Positions 1-7,436 of a DNA stretch of 64,000 nt are shown here, in pieces. The stretch comes from a virus. The first letter of the stretch is position 1. Every line of letters begins with the position of its first letter. The position numbers were made by a program, and so were the translations under genes. The DNA is taken from IMG/VR virus record IMGVR_UViG_3300031143_000004, positions 1 to 64,000 of that record; one strand, given 5' to 3'. The notes beneath the pieces were generated by a model. It searched no databases, had not been told where the DNA came from, and was given only the letters and a program-made list of their open reading frames with translations.

Positions 1-2
1 AC

Positions 3-104
3 ATACAAAAGTTAGAAAACTCACATCATATTAAAATGCTCAGAACTAAACCAGATCATGCATATAATAAAATATTAAGACAATGGCAGATAAAGAAAAA
101 ATAG
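3..104 (+). CDS. C-terminal end of an upstream gene (partial, uncertain)
   Basis: An open frame enters from the left edge and ends at TAG 102-104. It gives about 33 residues, mostly basic, ending in W-Q-I-K-K-K. It overlaps the next gene's ATG (83) by 22 bases, an overlap size also seen elsewhere in this genome. The two other plus frames stop within the first 35 bases, so this is the only candidate for an upstream gene on this strand. Too little is present to name a function, and it could be a chance frame. Confidence 0.3.
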   Translation: MQKLENSHHIKMLRTKPDHAYNKILRQWQIKKK

Positions 105-580
105 ATAGCAACTCTATTATAACAATGGACAAATTAGAGTTAGCTGATAAAATAAAAAATGATTTACCTAAAAATACTATAGTAAAGATGCCTGATGATG
201 CTCTTATAAATGTTAGTATTTCTGGTGTATTTAGAAGTGAGTTAGGCATGCTTCAAGAGTATTTATTTGATAAAATTCCAGATAGTGATCAAGAGTTAAT
301 AAAGATTCTTGCACTAATCAATACTTCACAAGAAGATATAAATAAAGCAATAAAGGAACATGATTTAGTATTAGATGATAAGTATTACGCTCTTAAAACA
401 ATCATAATATTAAATATGGAATTGAATTATAGAGCAATAGAACAAGGTGCAGCTGCTGTGTATGATAAAGCAGATGTTTATGAATCTCTAGCTGATGAAC
501 TTAAGGGTGGTGTTCTTCCTTTGTCTGATGAGGAAATAAGTAAAAGAAAAGCAGATGAAATAAAATCTAACGAAGATTAG
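83..580 (+). CDS. Hypothetical acidic protein, 165 aa
   Basis: Complete ORF starting with MADKEK after an A-rich leader, which is typical for this genome. The protein is acidic and mostly helical by composition, with no signal peptide or membrane segment. A segment around residues 40-60 (VSISGVFRSEL) precedes a run of predicted helices, and the last 20 residues are very charged (EEISKRKADEIKSNED). It is the last gene of a plus-strand module and runs tail-to-tail into the minus-strand gene ending at 567, overlapping it by 14 bases. No family was recognised. It is listed as a real gene because of length, start context and codon use. Confidence 0.75.
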   Translation: MADKEKIDSNSIITMDKLELADKIKNDLPKNTIVKMPDDALINVSISGVFRSELGMLQEYLFDKIPDSDQELIKILALINTSQEDINKAIKEHDLVLDDKYYALKTIIILNMELNYRAIEQGAAAVYDKADVYESLADELKGGVLPLSDEEISKRKADEIKSNED

Positions 581-953
581 ATCCAACATCATCACCAATC
601 TCAATTATATTCTGTATAACTGCATTCATCTCATCTTTATCACAATCTGCAAATGATTTACAATATTCTTGTCCATCTCTATTAAAACAGAGACCAGACT
701 TTCTTTTTATTATTAATTTCATTTCTTCTAGACTGTATCCTATCTCTGCTGCTAATTCTCTTAGCATTACATAAACCTTTGCCAATTGTGCATTAGATCC
801 TTTAGGACCACTAACACTAACAAACATTTCTACTTTTGAGCCTTCTGGTAAACTATCTACAAATTTATCATAGATAGTTTCCCTGGCTTTAATACTATGT
901 TGGAGTTTTCCATCCCTTTTAACAAGGTTAGAAAAGAAATTTTGCTTACTCAT
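567..953 (-). CDS. NinB-like recombination/ssDNA-binding candidate
   Basis: 128 residues from the ATG at 953 (MSKQNFFSNL); an upstream ATG at 977 would add 8 residues. The 953 start is preferred because it overlaps the stop of the small membrane gene before it by only 8 bases. The body has a V-E-M-F-V-S-V-S-G strand, then SNAQLAKVYVMLRELAAEIG, then EEMKLIIKRKSGL, then a C-terminal helix ending in IIEIGDDVG. This strand/helix order, with a conserved Asn-Gln near the first helix, resembles the lambda NinB family (ssDNA binding, RecFOR-type mediator role). The resemblance is from pattern memory only. It is the last gene of the minus-strand module. An HNH protein and helicase in the same module would fit a recombination function. 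Confidence 0.6.
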   Translation of the reverse strand: MSKQNFFSNLVKRDGKLQHSIKARETIYDKFVDSLPEGSKVEMFVSVSGPKGSNAQLAKVYVMLRELAAEIGYSLEEMKLIIKRKSGLCFNRDGQEYCKSFADCDKDEMNAVIQNIIEIGDDVGSNLR

Positions 954-1065
954 CTCCTTTAGTTTTTTTATATACATGCCTTTCTATCTGAGATGCAGCA
1001 TACAAACCTGTAGCTAATCCCAATACATATATTACTATTCCTATTATTAGATATAATGCTTCCAT
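946..1065 (-). CDS. Small single-pass membrane protein, 39 aa
   Basis: A short ORF of 39 residues. Residues 3-24 (ALYLIIGIVIYVLGLATGLY) form one strong transmembrane helix, followed by a short basic tail (RHVYKKTKGDE). Its ATG overlaps the stop of the preceding gene as TAATG (shared base 1065), and its stop lies 8 bases inside the following gene. This tight packing is the rule among confirmed genes here and supports it as real. Small phage membrane proteins often act in lysis or superinfection exclusion, but nothing in the sequence decides that. Confidence 0.6.
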   Translation of the reverse strand: MEALYLIIGIVIYVLGLATGLYAASQIERHVYKKTKGDE

Positions 1066-1328
1066 TATATTGTTTCTAAAATTTGTTCACACATAAAATC
1101 ATAATCCATATCAACATCTATGAATGGTGCAACATTTACTTCAACGAGATTACCATTTTTGTCTTCTGCATGTATCATAACTTTATCTATGACTACCATT
1201 GCACTACAACCTGGTTCTTCTCTAGTTTCTCTTTCTGCTGGTTCAAATGTATAATGTAAATTAAAATCTGACCCGTCTATTTCTATAGTATGTGTATCTT
1301 TAAATGAATATACTCTATTTCTGCTCAT
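1065..1328 (-). CDS. Hypothetical protein, 87 aa
   Basis: Complete ORF, MSRNRVYSFKDTHTIEIDG, acidic with several short beta-strand-like stretches and no membrane segment. Its ATG at 1328 overlaps the stop of a possible 21-codon ORF by ATGA, and its TAA overlaps the next start by TAATG, so it sits in a translationally coupled chain of three small genes downstream of groEL. No family was recognised. A composition of alternating Val/Ile/Asp with a C-terminal helix (DYDFMCEQILETI) suggests a small alpha/beta protein. Confidence 0.65.
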   Translation of the reverse strand: MSRNRVYSFKDTHTIEIDGSDFNLHYTFEPAERETREEPGCSAMVVIDKVMIHAEDKNGNLVEVNVAPFIDVDMDYDFMCEQILETI

Positions 1329-1390
1329 AAAAATTTAATTATTGATAATCCAGGTTGTTCATCACCTGGATCTGTTATTATTATTTCCAT
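1325..1390 (-). CDS. Possible 21-aa coupled miniprotein
   Basis: The frame starts at ATG 1390-1388 (MEIIITDPGDEQPGLS) and ends in TGA, which overlaps the ATG of the next gene in the form ATGA. The coupling is the only support beyond the frame itself. It could be a leader peptide for the downstream pair or a chance frame. Confidence 0.3.
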   Translation of the reverse strand: MEIIITDPGDEQPGLSIIKFL

Positions 1391-1405
1391 TAATTGTTTT
1401 ATTAA

Positions 1406-1476
1406 AATACTAAGGGTTAGACAAAGTATTAACCTAATTTGGCAAAAACGCCTTTATGCCCTTAACCCCTAGTATT
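1406..1476 (-). terminator. Long inverted repeat downstream of groEL
   Basis: Arms 1406-1419 (AATACTAAGGGTTA) and 1463-1476 (TAACCCCTAGTATT) are complementary over 13 of 14 positions, with a 43-base loop that holds a minor GGC/GCC stem. The structure begins 7 bases past the groEL stop codon. That position fits a 3' end stabiliser or terminator. The U-tract is weak, so termination efficiency is uncertain. Confidence 0.5.
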
Positions 1477-1482
1477 AAATTA

Positions 1483-3117
1483 TTACATCATTCCTGGCAT
1501 TCCACCCATTGGTGGTAAATCAGGTGTATCTTTAGGAATTCTTGAAACAACACATTCTGTAGTTAGTATCATACTTGCAACTGAGGCTGCATTTTCTAAA
1601 CCTACTCTAACTACTTTTGCTGGATCAATTACTCCTGATTGATAAAGATTTTCAAAGCGTTCAGTTTTTGCATTAAAACCATAATCATCTCCTGATTTAA
1701 TTCTCTTTACTTCTGAAACAATTACACTTCCTTCTAATCCTGCATTTTCAACTATTTGTCTTAAAGGTTCTTCAACTGCTCTTTTTATAATATCAATGCC
1801 TGTTTTTTCATCAGCATTATCACCTTCTAAACTTTCTAGTTCTAATGCAGCTCTAATAAGAGCAACACCACCACCTGGAACAATTCCTTCTTCCACAGCA
1901 GCTTTAGTTGCAGCTAATGCATCAACAACACGGTCTTTCTTTTCTCTCATTTCAATTTCAGTAGGAGCTCCAACATATAATACTGCTACACCTCCTGCTA
2001 ATTTTGCTATACGTTCTTTAAGAATTTGTATATCATAATCACCTTTAGTGTTTTCAAGTATATTTTTGTTTTGCTCTACTCTTGCATCAATTTGAATTTT
2101 ATCACCAGCTCCATTAATAATAGTAGTAGTATCCTTATTAGTTACAATTTTATCTGCAGAACCTAATAAGTCAAGAGTAACAGCTTCTAATTTGAAACCT
2201 TTATCCTCTGATATAACTGTACCACCACATAAAACAGCAATGTCTTCTAACATGTCAGCTCTTCTATCACCAAAGCCAGGAGCTTTAACTGCAGAAACTT
2301 GTAAAGTACCTCTCATTTTATTCATTACTAATGTTTGAAGAGATTCTCCTTCAATGTCATCTGCAATAATTAATAGAGGTCTTCCCTGTTGTGCTATTTG
2401 CTCAAGGATTAACATAAGATCTTTCATTGCTGAAATTTTCTTGTCAGTGATAAGAATTAAAGGTTTTTCTAAAATAACTTCCATTTTGATTTGATCAGTA
2501 ACAAAGTAAGGTGATAAGTATCCTCTATCAAATTGCATTCCTTCAACAACATCAACATAAGTTTCCATACCTTTTGCTTCCTCTATAGTAATAACACCTT
2601 CTGTTTTTACTTTCTCCATTGCTTCAGCAATTAAAGAACCAATAACAACATCATTATTAGCTGATATACTTGCTATCTGTTTAATCTTCTTATAAGATTC
2701 ATTAACTTGTTTAGATTGTTTCTTGATATTACTATTTATAAATTTAACAGCTTTATCAATTCCTCTTTTAAGATCCATAGGATTGGCCCCAGCAGCTACA
2801 TTCTTTAATCCTGCTGTAAGTATAGCTTGTGCTAATACAGTAGCTGTAGTAGTACCATCACCTGCTTCTTCATTTGTATTATGTGAAACTTGCTTAACCA
2901 TCTGTGCTCCCATATTTTCAACAGGATCTTTTAAGTTTATTTCTTTAGCTACAGTAACACCATCTTTTGTGATGTGTGGTCCTGTAAATTCTAAATCAAG
3001 TACTACATTCCTACCCTTAGGTCCTAATGTAACTTTTACTGCATTTGCTAAAGCATCTACACCTCTTTTTAGTGCGTCTCTTGCTTCAATATCAAAAGTT
3101 ATTTCTTTTTTTGCCAT
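1483..3117 (-). CDS. groEL: GroEL chaperonin (60-kDa), phage-encoded
   Basis: Full length at 544 residues. It has the family's signature stretches: [11 protein letters not shown] near residue 30, [11 protein letters not shown] near 50, [13 protein letters not shown] near 86 (the Asp of the ATP site), and [13 protein letters not shown] with the second catalytic Asp near 395. The end is a GGMPGMM tail. All equatorial, intermediate and apical parts are present and in order, so it should form the double ring and fold proteins using ATP. Overall it reads like Bacteroidota GroEL with scattered changes, suggesting capture from a host. It lies 22 bases after the helicase gene, so it is probably in the same operon. 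A matching GroES is encoded at 13878-14153 in the capsid operon. Large viral structural proteins are the likely clients. Confidence 0.98.
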   Translation of the reverse strand: MAKKEITFDIEARDALKRGVDALANAVKVTLGPKGRNVVLDLEFTGPHITKDGVTVAKEINLKDPVENMGAQMVKQVSHNTNEEAGDGTTTATVLAQAILTAGLKNVAAGANPMDLKRGIDKAVKFINSNIKKQSKQVNESYKKIKQIASISANNDVVIGSLIAEAMEKVKTEGVITIEEAKGMETYVDVVEGMQFDRGYLSPYFVTDQIKMEVILEKPLILITDKKISAMKDLMLILEQIAQQGRPLLIIADDIEGESLQTLVMNKMRGTLQVSAVKAPGFGDRRADMLEDIAVLCGGTVISEDKGFKLEAVTLDLLGSADKIVTNKDTTTIINGAGDKIQIDARVEQNKNILENTKGDYDIQILKERIAKLAGGVAVLYVGAPTEIEMREKKDRVVDALAATKAAVEEGIVPGGGVALIRAALELESLEGDNADEKTGIDIIKRAVEEPLRQIVENAGLEGSVIVSEVKRIKSGDDYGFNAKTERFENLYQSGVIDPAKVVRVGLENAASVASMILTTECVVSRIPKDTPDLPPMGGMPGMM

Positions 3118-3139
3118 TTCTTTTTAGTTTTTGGTTTGT

Positions 3140-4246
3140 TTATTTGTCTGTTAAAGGATTATACCTAGTTATTTTTGTTGGATCAAAGCCACTCAGAGCA
3201 GAATCTACCCATTTCTCATCAACAGTATCAATATAGCAAAGAATATGACAAGTAGCAGTTTCTGTAGGGTTAAGTCTTAATAACCTTCCAATTCTCTGTG
3301 CTGTCTTTCTTTCATTACCATATGCATGAAGGATTATTCCTTCTTTAAGTCCAGGAATAGTAACACCTTCACTTAATTGTAACACACATGATAACTTATC
3401 TATTCTACCATCAGAAAACAACTCTAAGTTTTCTTCAGACTTCTTGTTTCCAGAATGATAACTATGTTTACACATTCTATCTGCTTGTTTTTGAGTGTTG
3501 GCAAATGTAATACATTTTTCAGAAACATTCTTCATTAATCCCAACGCATATGATTCTTTTGTTCCATAATCCATCATTGCTTTCATCCTCATGATTGCAG
3601 AGAACTGTTTTTGTTTCTGAGTTTGTGCTTCAACAAGTCTTTGAGTATAATACTCATAATCCTTCTTTTCATTAGTAAACCATGACCCACCTGTTGTTTT
3701 ATTAACCTTCTTAAGTGTAGGTAAACCACTGAGGTTTAATTTATGAACTATGATTTTGTAATCATTTAATATATTACTATCAGTAGCTTCATCAACAGTG
3801 AAGTTGTATACAATAGGACAGTATTTAGATACCATTCTATATTTCTCAGTACCACGCCTTGTTGGTGGTGTACCAGTAAGACCTAAAATCTTACCTGAAA
3901 ACTTACTAAGAAATTCTTCATGATTATCCAGGAGACTATGACACTCATCTAAATAGACAATATCATAATCATTTGGGTTCTCTTTATTTATAGAAAGGTA
4001 TGTAGTAAATTTAATGTGACCACCTAATGCATCAGTTAATTCCATCTTAACTAACTCATCTTCCCAAGCATCTTTGACAGATAACTTTGGAATTACTACT
4101 AATGCTTTTAGAAACGGATTATAATTAGCTTGAAGGTGTTGTATAGCTATTCTAGTTTTACCTACACCCATGCTGATCCCTAATCCACATCTTTTATTAT
4201 TTAATGTTAGCTCTAATGCTTCTTGTTGAACATTTTCTCTACTCAT
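3140..4246 (-). CDS. Superfamily 2 DNA/RNA helicase (DExH type)
   Basis: 368 residues with helicase motifs in order: Walker A G-V-G-K-T at 27-31, motif Ia region VVIPKLSVKDAW near 50-60, DECH box at 100-103, TGTP (motif III) at 124-127, an FAN-TQKQAD segment near 248-256 starting the second RecA domain, and QRIGRLLR (motif VI) at 317-324. This is a minimal two-domain SF2 helicase like the UvsW/phage SNF2-type enzymes, probably used in replication, recombination or repair. The ATG overlaps the stop of the 51-codon gene before it (ATGA). There is an unusually short linker and no accessory C-terminal domain. It is smaller than most SNF2 proteins, and the exact subfamily is uncertain. Confidence 0.92.
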   Translation of the reverse strand: MSRENVQQEALELTLNNKRCGLGISMGVGKTRIAIQHLQANYNPFLKALVVIPKLSVKDAWEDELVKMELTDALGGHIKFTTYLSINKENPNDYDIVYLDECHSLLDNHEEFLSKFSGKILGLTGTPPTRRGTEKYRMVSKYCPIVYNFTVDEATDSNILNDYKIIVHKLNLSGLPTLKKVNKTTGGSWFTNEKKDYEYYTQRLVEAQTQKQKQFSAIMRMKAMMDYGTKESYALGLMKNVSEKCITFANTQKQADRMCKHSYHSGNKKSEENLELFSDGRIDKLSCVLQLSEGVTIPGLKEGIILHAYGNERKTAQRIGRLLRLNPTETATCHILCYIDTVDEKWVDSALSGFDPTKITRYNPLTDK

Positions 4247-4398
4247 AATAAATAAGGTTTACCATTATTAATATTATCTATTATTTTTTTTATTGTACCA
4301 TCTGGTTCAACATAATGTCCATCAGGTGCTGGTTTCTCCTTTTTTAGATTCTTTAAGATTTCTTTTTTCTGCTTATGCAGTTTCTTTGATTTGTGCAT
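4243..4398 (-). CDS. Small basic protein, 51 aa
   Basis: A short ORF: MHKSKKLHKQKKEI, a Lys-rich helix, then a compact stretch PDGHYVEPDGTIKKIID. It starts 26 bases inside the preceding gene and ends in TGA, which overlaps the helicase start codon (ATGA), indicating coupled translation with the helicase. The HYVEPDGTI part looks like a small beta hairpin, as in short phage proteins of unknown role. No function is assigned. It may be a cofactor of the helicase because of the coupling. Confidence 0.55.
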   Translation of the reverse strand: MHKSKKLHKQKKEILKNLKKEKPAPDGHYVEPDGTIKKIIDNINNGKPYLL

Positions 4399-4579
4399 GA
4401 GTAAGATTATATTTAGCCATTACAGCTTTTAATTTAGTTTGTAATTTAGTTTTATCTGACTCAATAGTTTTAAAACGATTGGTCCCAGATGTGCTTATAC
4501 CATTTAATTGAATTCTGTGTGTCATTACACTTATAGTTCTTTTTAGATTCTTACAAATCTCTAATGCTTTAATTTCCAT
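4373..4579 (-). CDS. Hypothetical small basic helical protein, 68 aa
   Basis: Complete ORF of 68 residues, rich in Lys, Thr and Ile, with long helical stretches (ALEICKNLKRTISVMTHRI and KTKLQTKLKAVMAKYN). It starts one base after the stop of the HNH gene, so it belongs to the same transcript. No Cys or His cluster and no membrane segment is seen. A small coiled-coil or nucleic-acid-binding protein is possible from charge alone. No family was recognised. Confidence 0.65.
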   Translation of the reverse strand: MEIKALEICKNLKRTISVMTHRIQLNGISTSGTNRFKTIESDKTKLQTKLKAVMAKYNLTHAQIKETA

Positions 4580-4580
4580 A

Positions 4581-4844
4581 TTATGTTTTTGGTATTGAGA
4601 AGCCTAATTCAATAGCTTCAGATTGATTTAATTCTATCCATGTATGACAACTTCTGCATACTGATAACCATGTAGTTATATCATTATGATATTTACCACG
4701 TCCTTTTTTGTGATGTACTTCAGATGCCCTTAATGCACAACCAGGTAAACTGGCCATACAATTAGGTTTATCTGTAAGGAATTCAACTCTGAGTTTTGTA
4801 TACTCTTTATTGATCTTTCCCATTTTCTTAGAATGATTGTTCAT
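4581..4844 (-). CDS. HNH endonuclease-like zinc protein
   Basis: 87 residues. Cys29 and Cys36 form the first metal-knuckle pair, His44-His45 with KKGRG is the catalytic beta-hairpin (HH motif), Asn54 lies in KYHNDITTWL, and C63-x2-C66-H67 closes the knuckle and HNH core. This is the compact phage HNH fold (beta-beta-alpha metal), used for DNA nicking or cleavage in recombination, packaging or homing. Its ATG overlaps the upstream stop (ATGA). It is not inside another gene and no intron or intein was seen nearby, so a homing role is less likely than a role in DNA metabolism with the helicase. Confidence 0.85.
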   Translation of the reverse strand: MNNHSKKMGKINKEYTKLRVEFLTDKPNCMASLPGCALRASEVHHKKGRGKYHNDITTWLSVCRSCHTWIELNQSEAIELGFSIPKT

Positions 4845-5338
4845 GCAGCTTTCTTTAATGTAAGAAAGTTACTAGGTAACAAACCTTCTGAGATGAATTT
4901 GATTATAACATCTTCATATGTTATATTGAGTTGTTTGAGGGTCATTCTGTTAGTATATGTTGGATCTGTCTCTTTAGGATCTACTTGCATATACTTTGCT
5001 AATTTACTATGTTTGAACATAGCAAATACTTTATTGGCCTGTCTGTTACATATTTCTTGCTTCCAACAGTTAAGAACTTGTTGACTACGTGTCCAGACTT
5101 TAGAGATTCTTTTCTTCTTGTCTCTATGCATGATATTTAACTCTTCTTTCTTGTACATTTTAAAACCATGTAACACTCTTTTGAATAAGCTGTGTTGATA
5201 TTGATTCAATTTTGTATAATCAATTGGTTGTACTAAGTCTTTAGTAATTGTTTGATATTCAGGTAACATACCTAAGTATGTGTATCTATCTAATCTTGAT
5301 TTTATTTTAAGTTCTGCTAGTTGCGTTTTATTAAACAT
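4841..5338 (-). CDS. Hypothetical basic protein, 165 aa
   Basis: Complete ORF that starts the minus-strand operon leading through HNH, helicase and groEL. Strongly basic and helical, with Arg/Lys-rich patches (HRDKKKRISKVWTRSQQ) and aromatic residues in YQTITKDLVQPIDYTKLNQYQHSLFKRVLHGFKMY. It probably binds nucleic acid, judged by charge and its neighbours. The C-terminal segment QLNITYEDVIIKFISEGLLP resembles a small helical domain. No family was recognised. It is coupled to the HNH gene by ATGA. Confidence 0.7.
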   Translation of the reverse strand: MFNKTQLAELKIKSRLDRYTYLGMLPEYQTITKDLVQPIDYTKLNQYQHSLFKRVLHGFKMYKKEELNIMHRDKKKRISKVWTRSQQVLNCWKQEICNRQANKVFAMFKHSKLAKYMQVDPKETDPTYTNRMTLKQLNITYEDVIIKFISEGLLPSNFLTLKKAA

Positions 5339-5385
5339 TTTAGTAAGTTTTAAAGTTTGGTTGTTAATTTGAGGTGTTAAAATAA

Positions 5386-5428
5386 ATAGAGATTGCTACA
5401 AGTATATTATACTTATGACAATCTCTAT
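5386..5428 (-). terminator. Concentric hairpin terminator
   Basis: Outer stem ATAGAGATTG (5386-5395) pairs perfectly with CAATCTCTAT (5419-5428). An inner perfect palindrome AAGTATA-T-TATACTT (5400-5414) shares the same centre (5407). On the minus strand it follows the stop of the 5447-6073 gene and is followed by a T-rich stretch (TTATTTT), as expected of an intrinsic terminator. It separates that gene from the operon starting at 5338. Confidence 0.7.
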
Positions 5429-5446
5429 CTAAAGGTGTTATGTGTG

Positions 5447-6073
5447 TTATAGGTTGAAGCTTACTTCTTCTTCTTCAACTAATACTTCTTCAGTAGATTC
5501 TTCTACTTCATCTACAATTTCTTCTGCATCTTCTGAAGCGTCAATTACTTCATTAGTTATCTCTTCAATAGAATCTTCTAGATCTACTTGATTTGATGGA
5601 ACTACTTCAGTTTCTTTTACATTGTCTTTTAATAATGTCATAACTTCATCAGAATTTGCTTCTCTGATTGCTTGATTATTATTATGTGGTTGTAAATCAT
5701 CCTCCATAGTCCCTGTTGGGTCATAGAATGATTTTCTATATATAGGTTCACCATCTTTACAACATATGATTCCAGTTCTACCAGCAACTTTTAAATCTCT
5801 GTCTGGATTATCTTTAGTAAATGGAGTGAATTGTTCTATTGTGTATATGCATCCTGGTAATACTTTCTTCTTCTTAATACCAATTGCTTTTAAATCTTCT
5901 ACAAGTCCATGTAATAATGTACTCTTAGTTGATTTTTTTACCCATCCTGTTGTTGTGTAAGATGTACCTTCTTGTGTCAATCTAACATGTCCATAATCTG
6001 GATTGTTTCTTGAAATTCTGATTACACTACCCAATTCATCTTGGACAACGCATACTTTACCTTGTTCTGCCAT
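5447..6073 (-). CDS. Possible ssDNA-binding protein with acidic tail
   Basis: 208 residues. The first 125 or so are rich in beta strands and aromatic/basic residues (VRLTQEG, YTTTGWVKKSTKSTLL, RTGIICCKDGEPIYRKSF), which would suit an OB fold. After a linker, residues 150-208 are extremely acidic (Glu/Asp runs) and end in EEEEVSFNL. A flexible acidic tail with a terminal Phe is a hallmark of phage and bacterial SSBs (it blocks the DNA site and recruits partners), and this is the basis for the call. The core is not clearly recognisable as SSB. It is a single-gene unit closed by the 5386-5428 terminator, which suggests high expression, again fitting an SSB. Confidence 0.5.
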   Translation of the reverse strand: MAEQGKVCVVQDELGSVIRISRNNPDYGHVRLTQEGTSYTTTGWVKKSTKSTLLHGLVEDLKAIGIKKKKVLPGCIYTIEQFTPFTKDNPDRDLKVAGRTGIICCKDGEPIYRKSFYDPTGTMEDDLQPHNNNQAIREANSDEVMTLLKDNVKETEVVPSNQVDLEDSIEEITNEVIDASEDAEEIVDEVEESTEEVLVEEEEVSFNL

Positions 6074-6116
6074 AAGCTTTAATTAAATTTGTTAATAAAT
6101 GTGTTTGAAAAATTAT

Positions 6117-6377
6117 TTAGATGTCATCCCTGTTGAAATACTCATCTCTGAGCTTATCATCATTGGATATATTATCTACACCATATTTTTTATCTGCTGA
6201 TAAAGGTTTTAATTCTGGTGCTTTACCTTTTGAATAAGGTTTATAAAATGGATCATTCATATCCATAGTGTAAGACTCACTGAGACAGTCTAATTCTTTT
6301 AATTCACTGTCAGTCATGTCTAGATATTGGTCTAGTGATAACTCTATTGTCCTTCCACTTGGTAATTGATATAACAT
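6117..6377 (-). CDS. Hypothetical acidic protein, 86 aa
   Basis: Complete ORF starting MLYQLPSGRTIELSLDQYLDMTDSELKELD. That opening (a short beta hairpin followed by S-x-D-x-Y-L and an acidic helix) is a common start of small phage proteins of unknown function that look like peptide-binding or assembly factors. The rest is disordered and charged. It follows a TAnnTTTG promoter box 24 bases upstream and lies 43 bases before the acidic-tail protein gene. No function is assigned. Confidence 0.7.
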   Translation of the reverse strand: MLYQLPSGRTIELSLDQYLDMTDSELKELDCLSESYTMDMNDPFYKPYSKGKAPELKPLSADKKYGVDNISNDDKLRDEYFNRDDI

Positions 6378-6400
6378 TTTATTACGTAAATTTAATTGTA

Positions 6401-6408
6401 CAAATCTA
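6401..6408 (-). promoter_or_regulatory. Bacteroidota-type promoter -7 box (minus strand)
   Basis: On the minus strand the octamer reads TAGATTTG, matching the TAnnTTTG -7 element of Bacteroidota sigma factors, 24 bases before the ATG at 6377. No clear TTTG -33 box is found at normal spacing, so this is a half-match. Confidence 0.45.
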
Positions 6409-6481
6409 CATAATTATACCTTTTGTTATACATAAAAAACTTGAGACAAGCAAACTTTTTACTAGTTATATAGCTAAGTGC

Positions 6482-6727
6482 CTACATAATAATTAAAAAT
6501 CTACCTGACCTTTTAACATATCCCATGTCTTTTAGTTCTTTTATTTTCCTATCTACTGTTCTTTGACTTATATTAGCTTGATCAGCTATTGTTGCAATAG
6601 AAGGAAAACATTTTCTATTTTTATTTGCATATGTACATAATATGCTATAAATACCTTTAGCTTGAATACTAAGTTCAGGATCTTTTACAACACTGCTACT
6701 TACAATACCAAACCTTTCTTTGGTCAT
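6482..6727 (-). CDS. Winged helix-turn-helix protein (HTH_36-like), short
   Basis: 81 residues. The sequence FGIVSSSVVKDPELSIQAKGIYSILCTYANKNRKCFPSIATIADQANISQRTVDRKIKELKDMGYVKR matches in layout the HTH_36 domain of phage replication initiators and DnaD-like proteins. It has a helix of the L-S-x-x-A-K-G-I-Y type, P-S-x-x-T-I-A as helix 2, and S-Q-R-T-V-D-R-K-I-K-E-L as the recognition helix. The protein stops right after the wing begins (SGRFLIIM), so it lacks the long C-terminal domain of initiators and may act as a small repressor or activator. Its ATG overlaps the stop of a 22-aa membrane peptide (ATGA). Confidence 0.8.
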   Translation of the reverse strand: MTKERFGIVSSSVVKDPELSIQAKGIYSILCTYANKNRKCFPSIATIADQANISQRTVDRKIKELKDMGYVKRSGRFLIIM

Positions 6728-6792
6728 CCTGTAAGAAGTTGTATTATAACTACCAATACTATTCCTACAACACCAATAGAGAAACTAAGCAT
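6724..6792 (-). CDS. 22-aa transmembrane micropeptide
   Basis: The ATG at 6792 lies one base after the stop of the 166-aa gene (TAGTATG), and the TGA overlaps the start of the HTH gene (ATGA). The product MLSFSIGVVGIVLVVIIQLLTG is one hydrophobic helix. The perfect fit between two neighbours is the main argument for its being translated. Confidence 0.45.
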   Translation of the reverse strand: MLSFSIGVVGIVLVVIIQLLTG

Positions 6793-6793
6793 A

Positions 6794-7294
6794 CTAGAAT
6801 GGTAACTCTTTTTCTGTCTTGTTGATTGCATAATATATTTCTTTTATTATAGTATCTTTCTTTTGTATTTCTAAACGTTCAAATGGTACTTCTTTTCTTG
6901 TGGTAATAAGTTTACCTTTATCATCATGTGTAATAACATCTACATCAAATTTATAATACCATGGATTAAACTCAGTACTGTATGACTTATCATCTGATAT
7001 TATACCAAATAGTTTATTTTGACCTGCATAAATGTTATTGTCTCTAAGTATATCATAGTCTACATCAATAATGTCATACTTCTCATCATTTGGAAAGTAG
7101 ATAACATCACCTTTCTTAACCAATACTGGTTCTTTCTCAGTGACTAATAAATCTATAAGTGTAGATATAGCATGATCTGATAGGTAATTATACATTAAGT
7201 TAATCATATGTTCCCTATTCTTCACGTTTGTTTTAATACCATCAAGCAGTATAAGTGCTCCAGCATCATCTGATATGTTTATATTTCTTTTCAT
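6794..7294 (-). CDS. Hypothetical protein, 166 aa
   Basis: Complete ORF, MKRNINISDDAGALILLDGI. The N-terminal third is helical. The middle has a beta-rich part with VLVKKGDVIYFPNDEKYDIIDVDYDILRDNNIYAGQNKLFGII, which looks like a small barrel of SH3 or KOW type. The C-terminal part is DVDVITHDDKGKLITTRKEVPFERLEI followed by a charged helix. There is no membrane segment or catalytic signature. A terminator-like hairpin lies 19 bases upstream of its start, so its expression may depend on read-through. No family was recognised. Confidence 0.7.
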   Translation of the reverse strand: MKRNINISDDAGALILLDGIKTNVKNREHMINLMYNYLSDHAISTLIDLLVTEKEPVLVKKGDVIYFPNDEKYDIIDVDYDILRDNNIYAGQNKLFGIISDDKSYSTEFNPWYYKFDVDVITHDDKGKLITTRKEVPFERLEIQKKDTIIKEIYYAINKTEKELPF

Positions 7295-7312
7295 AATTCT
7301 TTTATTTCTTTT

Positions 7313-7341
7313 AAAAAAAGGGAGACCATTACGATCTCCCT
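7313..7341 (-). terminator. Intrinsic terminator (minus strand)
   Basis: On the minus strand the stem AGGGAGA (7341-7335) pairs with TCTCCCT (7325-7319) around a 9-base loop and is followed directly by seven T (7319-7313). It lies about 100 bases after the stop of the 7437-7964 gene and only 18 bases before the ATG at 7294. It may therefore act as an attenuator for the next gene as well as a terminator. Confidence 0.8.
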
Positions 7342-7436
7342 TCCCCCTCTCAATGTAGCTATGTGGTTTCCCACCTAACTACTCTCACTATATTGTATGT
7401 ATATATATGGTATATAATACTGGTGTTGTTAGTACG

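Noticed and set aside
4581-4844. HNH gene as a homing endonuclease in an intron or intein
   Set aside because: Neighbouring genes are intact and coupled by ATGA; no split gene or intein motif was seen.
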